Shown piece by piece: positions 27,538 through 37,868 of a DNA stretch of 47,797 nt. Numbering within the stretch: position 1 is the first letter of the stretch; every line of letters starts with the position of its first letter. The notes beneath the pieces were generated by a model, which was not told the origin of the DNA, did not search any database, and saw nothing but the letters and a program-made list of their open reading frames with translations. The stretch lies in contig NVWL01000055.1 of the NCBI GenBank assembly GCA_002733645.1, forward strand, positions 1 through 47,797. Direction: 5' to 3'. The position numbers and the translations under genes were made by a program. This DNA is from Oceanobacter sp. Lineage in GTDB: Bacteria; Pseudomonadota; Gammaproteobacteria; Pseudomonadales; Oceanobacteraceae.

Positions 27538-28464
27538 TTATTCAATATCAGGCCGCACACCATCTTGCGGTTTGATCACTAGAATATCGCAACCAACTTT
27601 ATCGACCAAGGATTCAGCGGTATTGCCAATTAATACGCCACTCATGCCGTCACGGCCAACTGTACCCACGACCACAACATCCGCCGTAATGTTTGCTGCA
27701 ATATCTGGTATGACTTGATCGGCATCACCTTCTTCAATATGCACGTGATCATTATGCACATTAAATTTTTTAGCCCATTGATCAGTCGCTTCTTTGTGTT
27801 GTGCCGTCACGTATTCTTGTATGCCTTCGGGGGGAGATACCTCCGGAACCATAGCAAAGGCGACGGCAACCATTGGGTAGCAATTGGCAATGTGGAGGTC
27901 AGTTTCAAAGTGATCAGCCAGGTGCTCAGCAAACGAAAGAATATTGTCGTTAAGTAAGGCATGGCCACTATCCTCACTGGTGGCATCAATACTTGCCAGA
28001 ATGCGATTGTGTTTCCATGGGGCTGCCGATTTCACCATTAACACGGGGGCAGGGCAGTAGCGCATGATATTCCAGTCGGTGTGAGAAAATAAGCGCTCAA
28101 GTAAACCGTGTTTGTGGGTGGCTTTAATGACTAGGTCAAAGTCATTATTACGCAGCGACTCTAGTGCGGCGTCGTGCAGGTGTTTCTGCCAGTGGACTTC
28201 GGTTGATACACGAATATCGGCGCATTCTGGCAAGGCAACAAAACTGTCTAACCACGACTGCGCTCGCGTATGCATAGCTTCGCGAATACTGGTTTTTGTC
28301 TCATCGCCAAGTTTTGACGAGTGATCGCCGTAGCTGTCCCATGTGGTTGTCATTAGTGTTAAATCAGCGTCTAGGGCTTTTGCTAACCACAGCGCACGGT
28401 CTAGCGCGGGTTGTTCGGTATCGTCCTTATTTAATACGACGAGAATATGGTTGATATCCAACAT
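27538..28464 (-). CDS. Universal stress protein with tandem Usp domains (UspE-like)
   Basis: 308 aa made of two Usp domains (about 1-145 and 150-305). The C-terminal domain keeps the nucleotide motif G-x2-G-x9-G-(S/T) in GTVGRDGMSGVLIGNTAES. The corresponding N-terminal segment reads KHGLLERLFSHTDWNIMRY, the degenerate form seen in UspE. E. coli UspE affects motility, adhesion and stress resistance; the role here is inferred from the family. GGAGGAAAAG precedes ATG 28464. It is probably in an operon with the flavodoxin-fold reductase, and the LysR gene lies upstream on the same strand. Confidence 0.9.
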   Translation of the reverse strand: MLDINHILVVLNKDDTEQPALDRALWLAKALDADLTLMTTTWDSYGDHSSKLGDETKTSIREAMHTRAQSWLDSFVALPECADIRVSTEVHWQKHLHDAALESLRNNDFDLVIKATHKHGLLERLFSHTDWNIMRYCPAPVLMVKSAAPWKHNRILASIDATSEDSGHALLNDNILSFAEHLADHFETDLHIANCYPMVAVAFAMVPEVSPPEGIQEYVTAQHKEATDQWAKKFNVHNDHVHIEEGDADQVIPDIAANITADVVVVGTVGRDGMSGVLIGNTAESLVDKVGCDILVIKPQDGVRPDIE

Positions 28465-28526
28465 GGCTTTTCCTCCAAGCGATTTAACGTAATATTATCT
28501 AAGCATAAACCCGGCAGAGGTTGGGT

Positions 28527-29462
28527 TTATTGCTTCAGAACAGTATTTCCGTATAAATCTACACTACTCGCAGTTAGAGCCGTCGTCGAGTCAGTGGGTT
28601 TGCTTGGTAATAAATCCATCATGGCAGTGGCCGCATTCGACAGTGTGCGATGTTGCAAATGAATAAGTCCGAGGTGTCGAACGGGAAGTTTGTCTGGCCA
28701 GGCCAGTGTTGTGAGGGAGTCATCCACCATTGAGTCCGGCAAAAGCGACCAGCCAATTCCGACAGACACCATCATCTTGATGGTTTCGAGATAATTCGTA
28801 GGCATGGGGGCATTCAAACTCAGCCCGTGTTGAGTAAAAGCGTTTTCAACTAATTGATAAGTGATGGTGTCAGGCTCAGGTAATATGGCGGGTTCTTTGG
28901 CCAAATCCTTAAATGAAATCGTCTTTTTTCGCGCTAACCTATGTTGCTTACCACACACACAGACCATGCGGTCATGCCAAAGCGGCACAGTGAAAATATC
29001 AGGGTCTTGCTGCTCGGATAATGTAGTCAGTGCTAAATCGACTTGCCTCAGGCGAATGGCTTGGTAGGCACGTTCTGATCCCATAAATTCTAAATTCAAT
29101 TCTACCGACGGATAACGCTGAACAAACTCCCGCAATATTGGGGGTAAGCGGTGCAGCCCTATGTGATGGCTCGTGGCCAGCGATAGAGAACCACTGATGT
29201 CTCCGGACAAGTTCTCCATCGATAAAGACGTGTCGGTGACTAAATCCAAAATTTCCTTGGCGCGTGGTAATAGCGCTTTTCCAGCTTCGGTTAGGCTGAT
29301 AGTACGATTGTGGCGGTCAAATAAGATGACGTTAAGCTGGCTTTCTAATAGCTGAATTCGTTTACTCACCGCCGATTGCGTGAGGTGTAGGTTCTCCGCC
29401 GCCGCTGAAAATGACTGCTGCCCGGCCACGGCCAAAAATGCTTTCAGTGATTGAGTATCCAT
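28527..29462 (-). CDS. LysR-family transcriptional regulator, divergent from leuC
   Basis: 311 aa with an N-terminal winged helix-turn-helix (SFSAAAENLHLTQSAVSKRI, 17-36) and a C-terminal periplasmic-binding-like effector domain (about 90-295). A LysR gene divergent from leuC is a recurrent arrangement in Pseudomonas and relatives, and control of leuCDB-asd is a reasonable inference, though the effector is not known. A short dyad, ATTCC-N5-GGAAT, lies 38 bp upstream of its start in the shared region. It could also act on the downstream Usp gene, 62 bp away on the same strand. Close to normal family length, intact. Confidence 0.88.
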   Translation of the reverse strand: MDTQSLKAFLAVAGQQSFSAAAENLHLTQSAVSKRIQLLESQLNVILFDRHNRTISLTEAGKALLPRAKEILDLVTDTSLSMENLSGDISGSLSLATSHHIGLHRLPPILREFVQRYPSVELNLEFMGSERAYQAIRLRQVDLALTTLSEQQDPDIFTVPLWHDRMVCVCGKQHRLARKKTISFKDLAKEPAILPEPDTITYQLVENAFTQHGLSLNAPMPTNYLETIKMMVSVGIGWSLLPDSMVDDSLTTLAWPDKLPVRHLGLIHLQHRTLSNAATAMMDLLPSKPTDSTTALTASSVDLYGNTVLKQ

Positions 29463-29499
29463 AATTCTGCCCTTTCTAAATATCCCTTAACTTTTAACT

Positions 29500-29514
29500 A
29501 TTCCTTCTGGGAAT
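29500..29514. promoter_or_regulatory. Candidate LysR-type operator between the LysR gene and leuC
   Basis: ATTCC-TTCTG-GGAAT is a perfect 5+5 dyad with a 5-nt centre, and it contains the T-N11-A core used by LysR-type regulators. It lies between the LysR start (29462) and leuC (29614), where such regulators normally bind. Short dyads occur by chance. Confidence 0.4.
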
Positions 29515-29613
29515 GCAAACTAGAAAAAATATGAATTTCAGTTGTTTTGCTTGTTTAGGTATCATGGATTCAGATTGAGAGATCACAATACTAATTATTT
29601 AGGAGTCCCGCTC

Positions 29614-31032
29614 ATGGCTGGAAAAACCCTGTACGACAAATTATGGGATCAGCACCTTGTCAAAATGAGAGACGACGGTACGGCATTGATTTACATCGAC
29701 CGCCAATTGCTGCACGAAGTAACGTCACCACAGGCCTTTGAAGGGCTTCGTATTGCAGGGCGAAAGCCGTGGCGCTTAGGGGCAAACCTAGCGACGCCTG
29801 ATCATAATGTTCCGACTACCTCGCTAGAACGTGAGTCTGGCATTGCGGGTATTCAAGACCCTGTATCTCGTATTCAAGTACAAACGCTGGATGATAACTG
29901 CGATCACTTCGGTATTACCGAATTCAAAATGCAGGATCAGCGTCAGGGGATTGTCCACGTGGTTGGCCCGGAGCAGGGCGCTACTTTGCCGGGCATGACG
30001 GTAGTGTGTGGTGATTCGCATACCGCTACCCATGGTGCATTTGCAGCATTGGCGCACGGGATTGGTACCTCTGAAGTTGAACACGTCATGGCTACTCAGT
30101 GTTTGATTCAGCGTAAAATGAAAAACCTACTGATTAAAGTCGATGGCGAGCTAGGCCAAGGTATCACGGGTAAAGACGTTGTTCTGCACGTGATTGGCGT
30201 GATCGGTACGGCAGGTGGTAACAACTGTGCGATGGAATTTGGTGGTTCAGCTATTCGCTCGATGAGCATGGAAGGCCGTATGACCATGTGTAATATGGCA
30301 ATTGAAGCTGGTGCGCGTGTCGGTATGGTGGCATTCGATGATATTACGGCTGAATATGTGAAAGGCCGTCCTTATGCACCAACCGCAGATCAGTGGGATA
30401 TGGCACTTGAAGCTTGGTCAGATCTTAAGTCAGACGACGATGCTGAATTCGACAAAGTCGTTGAAGTTCGTGCTGAAGACATCAAACCGCAAGTGACTTG
30501 GGGCACGTCGCCAGAAATGGTCACCACCATTGATGCAACCGTACCTACGTTGGATGATGCCGCCGATGACGTACAGCGTTCTGGATTTCAGCGTGCTTAC
30601 GAGTACATGGGCTTAACACCGGGTCAAAAGATTACCGACATTCAACTTGATCGTGTGTTTATTGGCTCTTGTACCAATAGCCGCATTGAAGATTTACGTG
30701 CCGCTGCTGACGTAGCAAAAGGTCGTAAGGTGTCTAGCACATTAAAACAGGCCTTGGTGGTTCCGGGTTCTGGTTTGGTAAAAGCACAGGCTGAGAAAGA
30801 AGGTTTGGATAAGATCTTTGTTGAAGCCGGCTTTGAATGGCGCGAGCCGGGTTGTTCTATGTGTTTGGCCATGAACGCCGACAAGCTAGGCAGCGGCGAG
30901 CACTGTGCATCCACATCGAACCGTAACTTCGAAGGTCGCCAAGGCTACGGTGGGCGTACCCACTTGGTGAGTCCTGCTATGGCCGCTGCGGCTGCTATTG
31001 CTGGCCATTTTGTTGATGTGCGTGAGCTATAA
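29614..31032 (+). CDS. leuC: 3-isopropylmalate dehydratase large subunit
   Basis: LeuC is the Fe-S subunit that, with LeuD, isomerises 2-isopropylmalate to 3-isopropylmalate in leucine synthesis. From ATG 29614 (AGGAG at 29601-29605) the protein is 472 aa, the normal size. The open frame extends to 29542, but the first 24 residues are unlike the family. Aconitase-fold motifs are clear: [30 protein letters not shown], and cluster cysteines in [11 protein letters not shown] and GCSMCLAMN. leuD follows after 12 bp. It is the first gene of leuCDB-asd, divergent from a LysR regulator. Confidence 0.97.
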   Translation: MAGKTLYDKLWDQHLVKMRDDGTALIYIDRQLLHEVTSPQAFEGLRIAGRKPWRLGANLATPDHNVPTTSLERESGIAGIQDPVSRIQVQTLDDNCDHFGITEFKMQDQRQGIVHVVGPEQGATLPGMTVVCGDSHTATHGAFAALAHGIGTSEVEHVMATQCLIQRKMKNLLIKVDGELGQGITGKDVVLHVIGVIGTAGGNNCAMEFGGSAIRSMSMEGRMTMCNMAIEAGARVGMVAFDDITAEYVKGRPYAPTADQWDMALEAWSDLKSDDDAEFDKVVEVRAEDIKPQVTWGTSPEMVTTIDATVPTLDDAADDVQRSGFQRAYEYMGLTPGQKITDIQLDRVFIGSCTNSRIEDLRAAADVAKGRKVSSTLKQALVVPGSGLVKAQAEKEGLDKIFVEAGFEWREPGCSMCLAMNADKLGSGEHCASTSNRNFEGRQGYGGRTHLVSPAMAAAAAIAGHFVDVREL

Positions 31033-31044
31033 GGGGAATATCAC

Positions 31045-31686
31045 ATGAAAGCATTTACCGTAGTAAAAGGCATCGCTGCTCCAATGGATCGTGCCAATAT
31101 CGATACCGATATGATCATTCCTAAGCAGTTTTTGAAATCAATCAAGCGTAGCGGTTTTGGCCCTAACTTATTTGATGAATTGCGTTATTTGGACGAAGGT
31201 CAACCAGACGCTGATAACAGCGGTCGCCCGTTAAACCCTGATTTTGTATTGAATCAGCCGCGTTACAAGGGTGCATCTGTACTGTTAGCTCGTGAGAATT
31301 TTGGCTGTGGTTCTAGTCGAGAACACGCTCCTTGGGCGCTGGAAGATTACGGATTTCGCGCGGTGATCGCACCAAGCTATGCTGATATTTTCTTTAACAA
31401 CAGTTTTAAAAACGGCCTGCTACCGATTGTTTTAGACGAAGCCATTGTTGATGGGTTGTTCAAAGAAGTGGCTGCTCATGAAGGTTATGAGTTGGTGATA
31501 GATTTGGAAAATCAAAAAATTGTGACGCCAACAAATGAAGAAATTCCATTTGAAGTGGATTCATTCCGCAAGCACTGCTTACTGAATGGTTTGGATGATA
31601 TTGGTCTGACACTGCAAGACGCAGAAGTAATTAAAACCTACGAGGAAGCGCGTAAAACGACCTCACCTTGGTTGTTTAATAACTAA
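31045..31686 (+). CDS. leuD: 3-isopropylmalate dehydratase small subunit
   Basis: LeuD is the swivel domain that completes the active site of LeuC. 213 aa, the usual bacterial size. It has [14 protein letters not shown] near the N-terminus and the conserved [19 protein letters not shown] and [28 protein letters not shown] precedes the start. It is 12 bp after leuC. The 111-bp gap to leuB holds a CAGC-rich stretch but no clear terminator; in Pseudomonas a methyltransferase gene often stands there, and it is absent. Confidence 0.97.
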   Translation: MKAFTVVKGIAAPMDRANIDTDMIIPKQFLKSIKRSGFGPNLFDELRYLDEGQPDADNSGRPLNPDFVLNQPRYKGASVLLARENFGCGSSREHAPWALEDYGFRAVIAPSYADIFFNNSFKNGLLPIVLDEAIVDGLFKEVAAHEGYELVIDLENQKIVTPTNEEIPFEVDSFRKHCLLNGLDDIGLTLQDAEVIKTYEEARKTTSPWLFNN

Positions 31687-31797
31687 TCGCCAGCAGCACC
31701 AGTCAGCAACAACCAGCCAGCAAAAACCATGGTTATTGAAAGCCACTTCCGTCTTCGCGAGAGTGGCATATTTAAGCGAAAAATTTAGAGAGTAGAC

Positions 31798-32877
31798 ATG
31801 AGTAAAAATATTTTAGTGTTACCGGGTGATGGTATTGGCCCAGAGATCGTGACCGAAGCCGTAAAAGTACTGAACACGATTAACGAAAAAATGAACCTAG
31901 GCCTAACACTAGAACAAGGTTTGGTGGGTGGTAGCGCTTACGACGCACACGGCACGCCGCTACCAGAAGAGACCATGAAAAAAGCCCGCACAGCAGATGC
32001 TATTCTTCTCGGTGCTGTGGGTGGGCCTAAATGGGACAACCTAGAAGATCGCGAATTGCGCCCTGAAAAAGGCCTACTGGGTTTGCGCTCGGGGTTAGAG
32101 TTGTTCGGTAATTTACGCCCTGCGATTCTATATCCACAGCTTGCAGATGCATCAAGCCTTAAACCAGAAGTCGTTTCGGGATTAGATATCTTAATCGTAC
32201 GTGAACTGACCGGCGGTATTTATTTCGGTAAGCCTCGCGGCATTCGCACATTAGAAAACGGCGAACGTGAAGGCTACAACACCTACGTTTACAGCGAGTC
32301 AGAGATTCGTCGTATCGCCCGCGTAGCGTTTGAATCGGCCATGAAGCGTAATAAAAAACTATGCTCGGTTGATAAAGCGAACGTGCTTGAAGTGACTGTG
32401 CTGTGGCGCGAGATTCTAGAAGAAGTGGGCAAAGAATACCCAGAAGTTGAGTTGTCGCATATGTACGTGGACAACGCTGCGATGCAGTTGGTGCGTGCGC
32501 CTAAGCAGTTTGATGTGATGGTTACCGGGAACATGTTTGGTGACATTCTGTCCGATGCTGCTGCCATGTTAACCGGTTCTATTGGTATGCTACCGTCTGC
32601 GTCTCTGGATAAAGACAACAAAGGTATGTACGAGCCGTGTCACGGTTCTGCACCTGATATAGCAGGACAGGGTATTGCTAACCCATTGGCGACCATTCTT
32701 TCAGCGGCCATGATGTTGCGCTATTCACTGGGTGAAGTAGCAGCCGCAGACGCGATTGAAGGCGCGGTCAGTAAAGTGCTTGATCAAGGTTTGCGTACAG
32801 CAGATATCTGGTCGGAAGGTATGCAAAAAGTATCAACGAATGAAATGGGTGAAGCTGTGGTTGCAGCTTTGCTATAA
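31798..32877 (+). CDS. leuB: 3-isopropylmalate dehydrogenase
   Basis: LeuB oxidatively decarboxylates 3-isopropylmalate to 2-oxoisocaproate with NAD+. 359 aa, normal size. It shows [11 protein letters not shown] at the start, [11 protein letters not shown], the substrate-binding arginines in [35 protein letters not shown], and the metal-binding segment [17 protein letters not shown] contacts are in [17 protein letters not shown]. asd follows after 17 bp. Confidence 0.98.
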   Translation: MSKNILVLPGDGIGPEIVTEAVKVLNTINEKMNLGLTLEQGLVGGSAYDAHGTPLPEETMKKARTADAILLGAVGGPKWDNLEDRELRPEKGLLGLRSGLELFGNLRPAILYPQLADASSLKPEVVSGLDILIVRELTGGIYFGKPRGIRTLENGEREGYNTYVYSESEIRRIARVAFESAMKRNKKLCSVDKANVLEVTVLWREILEEVGKEYPEVELSHMYVDNAAMQLVRAPKQFDVMVTGNMFGDILSDAAAMLTGSIGMLPSASLDKDNKGMYEPCHGSAPDIAGQGIANPLATILSAAMMLRYSLGEVAAADAIEGAVSKVLDQGLRTADIWSEGMQKVSTNEMGEAVVAALL

Positions 32878-32894
32878 GGGTAAAAGGTTTAAAC

Positions 32895-34016
32895 ATGTCA
32901 TTACAAAAAGTAGGCCTCGTTGGCTGGCGTGGAATGGTTGGCTCCGTTCTTATGCAACGTATGCAGGAAGAAAAAGATTTCGACCTGATTGATCCGGTGT
33001 TTTTCACAACCTCGCAAGCGGGTCAGGCTGCTCCAAGCTTTGCTGGAAAAGATTGCGGTACACTGTTGAGTGCCTTCGATATCGATGCACTAAAAGCGCA
33101 AGACGTCATCATTACTTGCCAAGGTGGCGACTACACTAAAGAAGTATATCCAAAGCTGCGGGAAGCCGGCTGGAATGGTTACTGGATTGATGCGGCATCG
33201 TCACTGCGTATGGATGAGAATGCCATCATTGTTCTTGATCCTGTTAACCAGAACGTCATTGAAGCCGGTATTAAAAATGGCGTAAAAACTTACGTTGGTG
33301 GTAACTGCACGGTCAGTTTGATGTTATTGGCGCTGGGTGGCCTATTCGAGAAAGATTTAATTGAATGGGTTGCACCACAAACGTATCAAGCCGCTTCTGG
33401 ATCAGGTGCGCGTCATATGCGTGAACTGATTTCGCAGATGGGTGCGGTACACGATAACGTGAAAGAGAAACTGGATGATCCGGCTAGTGCGATTCTAGAA
33501 ATTGATCGTCAGGTCGCTGATTTTATTCGTAGCGATGCTCTGCCGACTGAGCAATTTGGTGTGCCGTTAGCGGGCAGCTTGATTCCATACATTGATTCTC
33601 AGCTCGACTCGGGTCAAAGCCGTGAAGAGTGGAAGGCGCAAGTTGAAGCAAACAAAATCATGGGTCGATCTGACGATCAAGTCCCTGTGGATGGGCTTTG
33701 TGTCCGTGTTGGCGCGATGCGTTGCCACAGCCAAGCGATTACAATCAAGCTGAAAAAAGACATTCCAGTCAGCGAAATTGAAGCCATTTTGGCCAATCAT
33801 AATGATTGGGTGAAAGTGATCCCAAATGATCGCGACGCCAGTATGACAGAGCTAACGCCAGCCAAAGTCACCGGGACATTAACTATCCCAGTGGGCCGAA
33901 TCCGCAAGTTGACCATGGGGCCAGAATACATTTCTGCGTTTACTGTGGGTGATCAATTATTGTGGGGCGCAGCTGAGCCACTTCGTCGAATGTTGCGCAT
34001 TTTGTTGCAACACTGA
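32895..34016 (+). CDS. asd: Aspartate-semialdehyde dehydrogenase
   Basis: This enzyme reduces aspartyl phosphate to aspartate semialdehyde with NADPH, the branch point to lysine, diaminopimelate, threonine and methionine. 373 aa, the Gram-negative long type. The NADP motif is [15 protein letters not shown] (9-23). The catalytic cysteine is C138 in [10 protein letters not shown], and GARHMREL precedes the substrate-binding region. AAGG lies upstream of ATG 32895. It closes the leuCDB-asd run and is followed by a strong terminator. Confidence 0.97.
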   Translation: MSLQKVGLVGWRGMVGSVLMQRMQEEKDFDLIDPVFFTTSQAGQAAPSFAGKDCGTLLSAFDIDALKAQDVIITCQGGDYTKEVYPKLREAGWNGYWIDAASSLRMDENAIIVLDPVNQNVIEAGIKNGVKTYVGGNCTVSLMLLALGGLFEKDLIEWVAPQTYQAASGSGARHMRELISQMGAVHDNVKEKLDDPASAILEIDRQVADFIRSDALPTEQFGVPLAGSLIPYIDSQLDSGQSREEWKAQVEANKIMGRSDDQVPVDGLCVRVGAMRCHSQAITIKLKKDIPVSEIEAILANHNDWVKVIPNDRDASMTELTPAKVTGTLTIPVGRIRKLTMGPEYISAFTVGDQLLWGAAEPLRRMLRILLQH

Positions 34017-34017
34017 T

Positions 34018-34047
34018 AAAAAAGCGGGGTTCTTACCCCGCTTTTTT
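34018..34047 (+). terminator. Rho-independent terminator after asd
   Basis: AAAAAAGCGGGG and CCCCGCTTTTTT (34018-34029 and 34036-34047) are perfectly complementary around a 6-nt loop. The A and T tracts make it symmetric, but no minus-strand gene reads toward it. Confidence 0.95.
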
Positions 34048-34265
34048 CATCCATATCCGCAATAAAATGCTCTAAGTGTTTCATGCGTCACGCTTTTATC
34101 CCTTTCATACAGGGCAATATATTGCGTTAGCTGGTTTTATATTTGATACTACAAACGCTTATGAATGGAATCGATAAGTAAGCTAGGTCAGGATTATCTA
34201 TAAAGAAAGCGGTTTTTGACAAAACCTACGACTATTATCGTCGCGAAGACAACAAGGAAGCACTA

Positions 34266-37200
34266 ATGAAACGCCTACTTGCGAAGAGCATTCTTCTTGC
34301 TGGAGGAATGACGGTTTCGTCCCAACTTCTCGCCCTGGGACTGGGAGAAATGAATCTTGATTCTGCATTGAATCAGCCATTGCGTGCTGACATTGCATTG
34401 ATAGATACAGCCGGCCTTTCAATCGCAGAAATGAAACCAAAACTTGCCAGTGCTAATGATTTTGAGCGCGCTGGGGTTGAGCGTTATCAGTTCCTGACAC
34501 AGATGAAATTTTCGGTAAACGGTGATCGCATTATCGTCACGACACGTGATCCGATTAACGAGCCATTCTTGAATTTCCTAGTAGAGCTGAACTGGCCATC
34601 GGGCCGGGTACTTAGAGAGTACACAGTTTTACTTGATCCGCCGATTTTTGAAGAGGGCCGCGTGCAGCCATTAGTGGCAGTTCCAGCAGGCGCTATCACC
34701 TCTAATACGACGGTAACGACACAACCACAAGCGACTCCTGCTCCGGCTAAAAAGCCTACGCAAAACCGTCAGTGGAGCCAACCCGCAGCACCGGGCGAAT
34801 ATAAAGTTCAGCCGGATGATACGCTGTGGCAAATTGCATTAGATACACGCCCTAATCGTTCTATCTCTCCTCAACAGATGATGGTTGCGTTGCAGGATGT
34901 GAACCCAGACGCCTTTATCAACGGCAATATCAATCGTCTAAAAACTCACACCACGCTGATTGTTCCAGGCGAATCTATTATTCGCACTATTGGTGGCCAA
35001 GAAGCCGTCGTTGAAGTGCAGCGTCAGAACCGAGAAGTGACAACAGCGTCTACGGCACAAATCGACGCGACAGGGCGTACTTCTGATACATCAGGCCCGC
35101 GCAAAACTACTGGTGGCGGTGAAGTTCGTTTGCTGTCCTCTAAAGCTGATGGTCAATCACAGCAAGCAGGTGGTTCAGTCTCTGGTGCGACGGGTAACAC
35201 GGCATCAACCGAAGACGATCTATCTATTGCGTTAGAGAACTTAGATAAAAGCCAACGAGAAAACCAAGAGCTGGTTGATCGCTTAACGGCGCTAGAGCAG
35301 CAGTTGGCAAAAATGGAACGTTTAATTACGTTGCAGAATGACCAGATGGCCAGCATGTCCGCTGGAATTGCAGCGAAACAAGCGGAGCAGGGTGAAGTAT
35401 CAAGTACCGTTACTTCTGATGCGGCTCCTGAGACGACAGATATTGCGCCACCACAGGTTGCTGTCGTTGAAGAGTCTGCAATGGCTGATGATTCAAAAGC
35501 AACGGCTACTGATACAGAAGCTTCTGATGCAGCTGAAGTTGCGACTGACGATAGCGCAGTTGAAGCGGCTGATGGTGACAACGCTGTTGTCGAAAATGAA
35601 GGCGCTGATACAAATGCCCCTGAATCAACAGATTACAACTACCAAGATGACAGTGCAGATGATGCGGAGCTTATTGCTCAGCAGAAAGCAGAAGAAGCTG
35701 CCAAGTTAGCGATGCAAGAACGCGCCGCCGCAGAAGCGCGTAAATCTGCTGAAGCTGCAGCACAATCTCCAGTTGATAAAATTATCTCGAAAGTCGTGAA
35801 CGCTCCGATTGAAGCTATCGCGATTGGTGCTGGTTTAATCCTAGCCTTAATTGCTGGTCTATTAATGCTGCGCCGACGTAAGAAAGAAGAAGAGCAAGCA
35901 TTTGATGAGGTTATGGCGGATGACTCTGTAGCGTCAGATCTTGACGATCCAGATAATTTGAACAGTTTTGAATTGCCAGGAGGCTTGGATGATCAGCCAG
36001 CTTTCGGTGAGACTGCAAATTCCGATGATTCACTAGAACACTTTGACCTGAATGACGGTCTTGGTGAAATGCCTGTGTCTGATGACCTTGATGATCTTGA
36101 TCTTGATGGCTACTCAGATGGCGAAGCCGATCAATACGAAACCGTTGGTCAAACTGAAGATGCCATCAGCGAATCAGATATCTACATTGCCTACGGTAAG
36201 TTCGACCAAGCGGTTGAGCTACTTACTGGTGCGATTGCAGCTGAGCCTGAGCGTGTTGATTTACGACTTAAGCACCTAGAGATATTGTCTTCACTGGATG
36301 ACAACGACGCTTTCTCGAAAGCGGAAGGTAATTTGAATGCATTGGGTGATGAAGACGCAAATACGCAAGCTGAAGCGCTACGGTCTCAACTTTCCCGTCC
36401 GATAGCGCCTGTAGCTCCAAGTGACAACGATGGTGCGCTTTCTTTAGATGGCGAGTTGCCAACACTGGATGAATCTGCTGAATCGGAATTTGATGACGGT
36501 ATGGATTTCGGCGAAGCCCTCGACTTCGGTGATGACGTTGTGCCTGAAGATGACGGTATTGGTTCAACACTTGAATCTGTACCAGAACTAGAGCTTGGTG
36601 AATCTTCTGATTTTGACGCAAAAGGTGAAGGCGTTGACATGTCGTTGGAAGACGACGCTGTTAAGTTGGATGATGACCTTTTGGCGTTCGATCTTGATGA
36701 CGATGAAGAAGATAGCCTAGATAAAATAGACGCTATTGAAGCGGATATTGCCGACGACTTAGGAGATACAAAAGACGAGTCTGAATTAGAAAGTTTCGAC
36801 TTTGATAGCAAAGCTGAGCCGTTGGCTGATGAAGTTACGGACTTGGAAGATGAGCTTGAAGAGCTAACTTTTGAGTTGCCAGCTGATGAATCTAAAGATG
36901 ATGATCTTCTTAACCTTGAAACAATGTCCGAGGCTGCAGAAACTAAAGATGAAGACAAAGCAGACGAAGACAAAACAGCTGAAGAAGAAATAGAGTCGCT
37001 TGATGAATTAGATAGCGAACTGCTAGATCTGTCTGAAGGTGAAGCAGACAAACTTGATTTCGAAGCAGTGCCTGCGCTCGGTGCTAACGACGAATTGGAC
37101 GATCTGCTTGATACCGAAGATGTGGCGTTAGAACTTGCGGATGGTGAGTTACAAATTGATTTACCTGAAGACGACGAGCTAGCAGAAGCTGGAAGCTCGA

Positions 37201-37865
37201 TAGACTCTGTGGATCTGGAAGACGATATTTTTGACCTTTCAGAGCTCACTGACACTGAAGATGATGACGTTTCAGCGCTTGCTACCGTAAACGATAGTAA
37301 AGCGGATGATGTTGATGAATCACTTGATCTTGATGACTTGCTTGATGCGCCTCTGGACGAGGTGGTTGATGGTGCGGGTGAGCTTTCAGAAGAGACCGCT
37401 GAAGAGCTAACTCTTGATGAAGTCGAAGAAACGGATGACCTTGCCGAGCTTCTTGTTGAAGATACTGCGGAAGATAGTGCAGAAGATAGTGCAGAAGATA
37501 GTGCAGAAGAAAGTACTGATGATTATAAAGTAGAGGCTGAGGAAGCAATAGAAGAGCCACTGGTCGCTGAAGATGATAATGATGATTTTTCTGATCTAGA
37601 AGATCTAATGTCCAGTGACGCCGAAGGCCTTGCTGAAAATAGCGATCTGATCGGTGGTATTGATCTAGATGAGTTAGCGGCTGCGGATGATGAATTCGAC
37701 TTCTTAGCAGGTACGGATGAATGCGCCACTAAGCTGGATCTCGCTCGTGCATATGTAGACATGGAAGACGCTGACGGAGCACGTGAACTTCTGCAAGAAG
37801 TTATTCAAGAAGGTAATGACGAGCAGAAGAGTGAAGCGAAAGATCTGATTGATAAGTTATCCTGA
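34266..37865 (+). CDS. fimV: FimV/HubP-type polar organiser protein
   Basis: 1199 aa. Signal peptide (1-24), a conserved periplasmic N-terminal domain (LGLGEMNLDSALNQPLRADI, 25-130), LysM peptidoglycan-binding domain (about 179-236), a coiled coil (about 321-365), one membrane helix (about 516-537) followed by RRRKKEEE, a very acidic cytoplasmic region (about 540-1150) with one TPR-like patch (634-680), and the C-terminal FimV domain (about 1155-1197, LDLARAYVDMEDADGARELL). In Pseudomonas FimV supports type IV pili; in Vibrio and Shewanella HubP places the chromosome origin and chemotaxis arrays at the pole. The length and acid repeats are variable in the family. Its place before truA-trpF is conserved. 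Confidence 0.94.
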   Translation: MKRLLAKSILLAGGMTVSSQLLALGLGEMNLDSALNQPLRADIALIDTAGLSIAEMKPKLASANDFERAGVERYQFLTQMKFSVNGDRIIVTTRDPINEPFLNFLVELNWPSGRVLREYTVLLDPPIFEEGRVQPLVAVPAGAITSNTTVTTQPQATPAPAKKPTQNRQWSQPAAPGEYKVQPDDTLWQIALDTRPNRSISPQQMMVALQDVNPDAFINGNINRLKTHTTLIVPGESIIRTIGGQEAVVEVQRQNREVTTASTAQIDATGRTSDTSGPRKTTGGGEVRLLSSKADGQSQQAGGSVSGATGNTASTEDDLSIALENLDKSQRENQELVDRLTALEQQLAKMERLITLQNDQMASMSAGIAAKQAEQGEVSSTVTSDAAPETTDIAPPQVAVVEESAMADDSKATATDTEASDAAEVATDDSAVEAADGDNAVVENEGADTNAPESTDYNYQDDSADDAELIAQQKAEEAAKLAMQERAAAEARKSAEAAAQSPVDKIISKVVNAPIEAIAIGAGLILALIAGLLMLRRRKKEEEQAFDEVMADDSVASDLDDPDNLNSFELPGGLDDQPAFGETANSDDSLEHFDLNDGLGEMPVSDDLDDLDLDGYSDGEADQYETVGQTEDAISESDIYIAYGKFDQAVELLTGAIAAEPERVDLRLKHLEILSSLDDNDAFSKAEGNLNALGDEDANTQAEALRSQLSRPIAPVAPSDNDGALSLDGELPTLDESAESEFDDGMDFGEALDFGDDVVPEDDGIGSTLESVPELELGESSDFDAKGEGVDMSLEDDAVKLDDDLLAFDLDDDEEDSLDKIDAIEADIADDLGDTKDESELESFDFDSKAEPLADEVTDLEDELEELTFELPADESKDDDLLNLETMSEAAETKDEDKADEDKTAEEEIESLDELDSELLDLSEGEADKLDFEAVPALGANDELDDLLDTEDVALELADGELQIDLPEDDELAEAGSSIDSVDLEDDIFDLSELTDTEDDDVSALATVNDSKADDVDESLDLDDLLDAPLDEVVDGAGELSEETAEELTLDEVEETDDLAELLVEDTAEDSAEDSAEDSAEESTDDYKVEAEEAIEEPLVAEDDNDDFSDLEDLMSSDAEGLAENSDLIGGIDLDELAAADDEFDFLAGTDECATKLDLARAYVDMEDADGARELLQEVIQEGNDEQKSEAKDLIDKLS
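37458..37517 (+). repeat. 12-bp tandem repeat in the acidic region of fimV
   Basis: GAAGATAGTGCA occurs three times without change (37470-37505), flanked by a diverged unit on each side (37458-37469 and 37506-37517). It encodes EDSA repeats. The unit is a multiple of three, so copy-number change would alter length without frameshift. Confidence 0.9.
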
Positions 37866-37868
37866 TCT

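Noticed and set aside
36386-37255. 289-aa serine-rich frame antisense to fimV
   Set aside because: It is the mirror of the Asp/Glu-rich coding of fimV (GAT/GAA codons read in reverse give Ser-rich protein), with no independent start signal.
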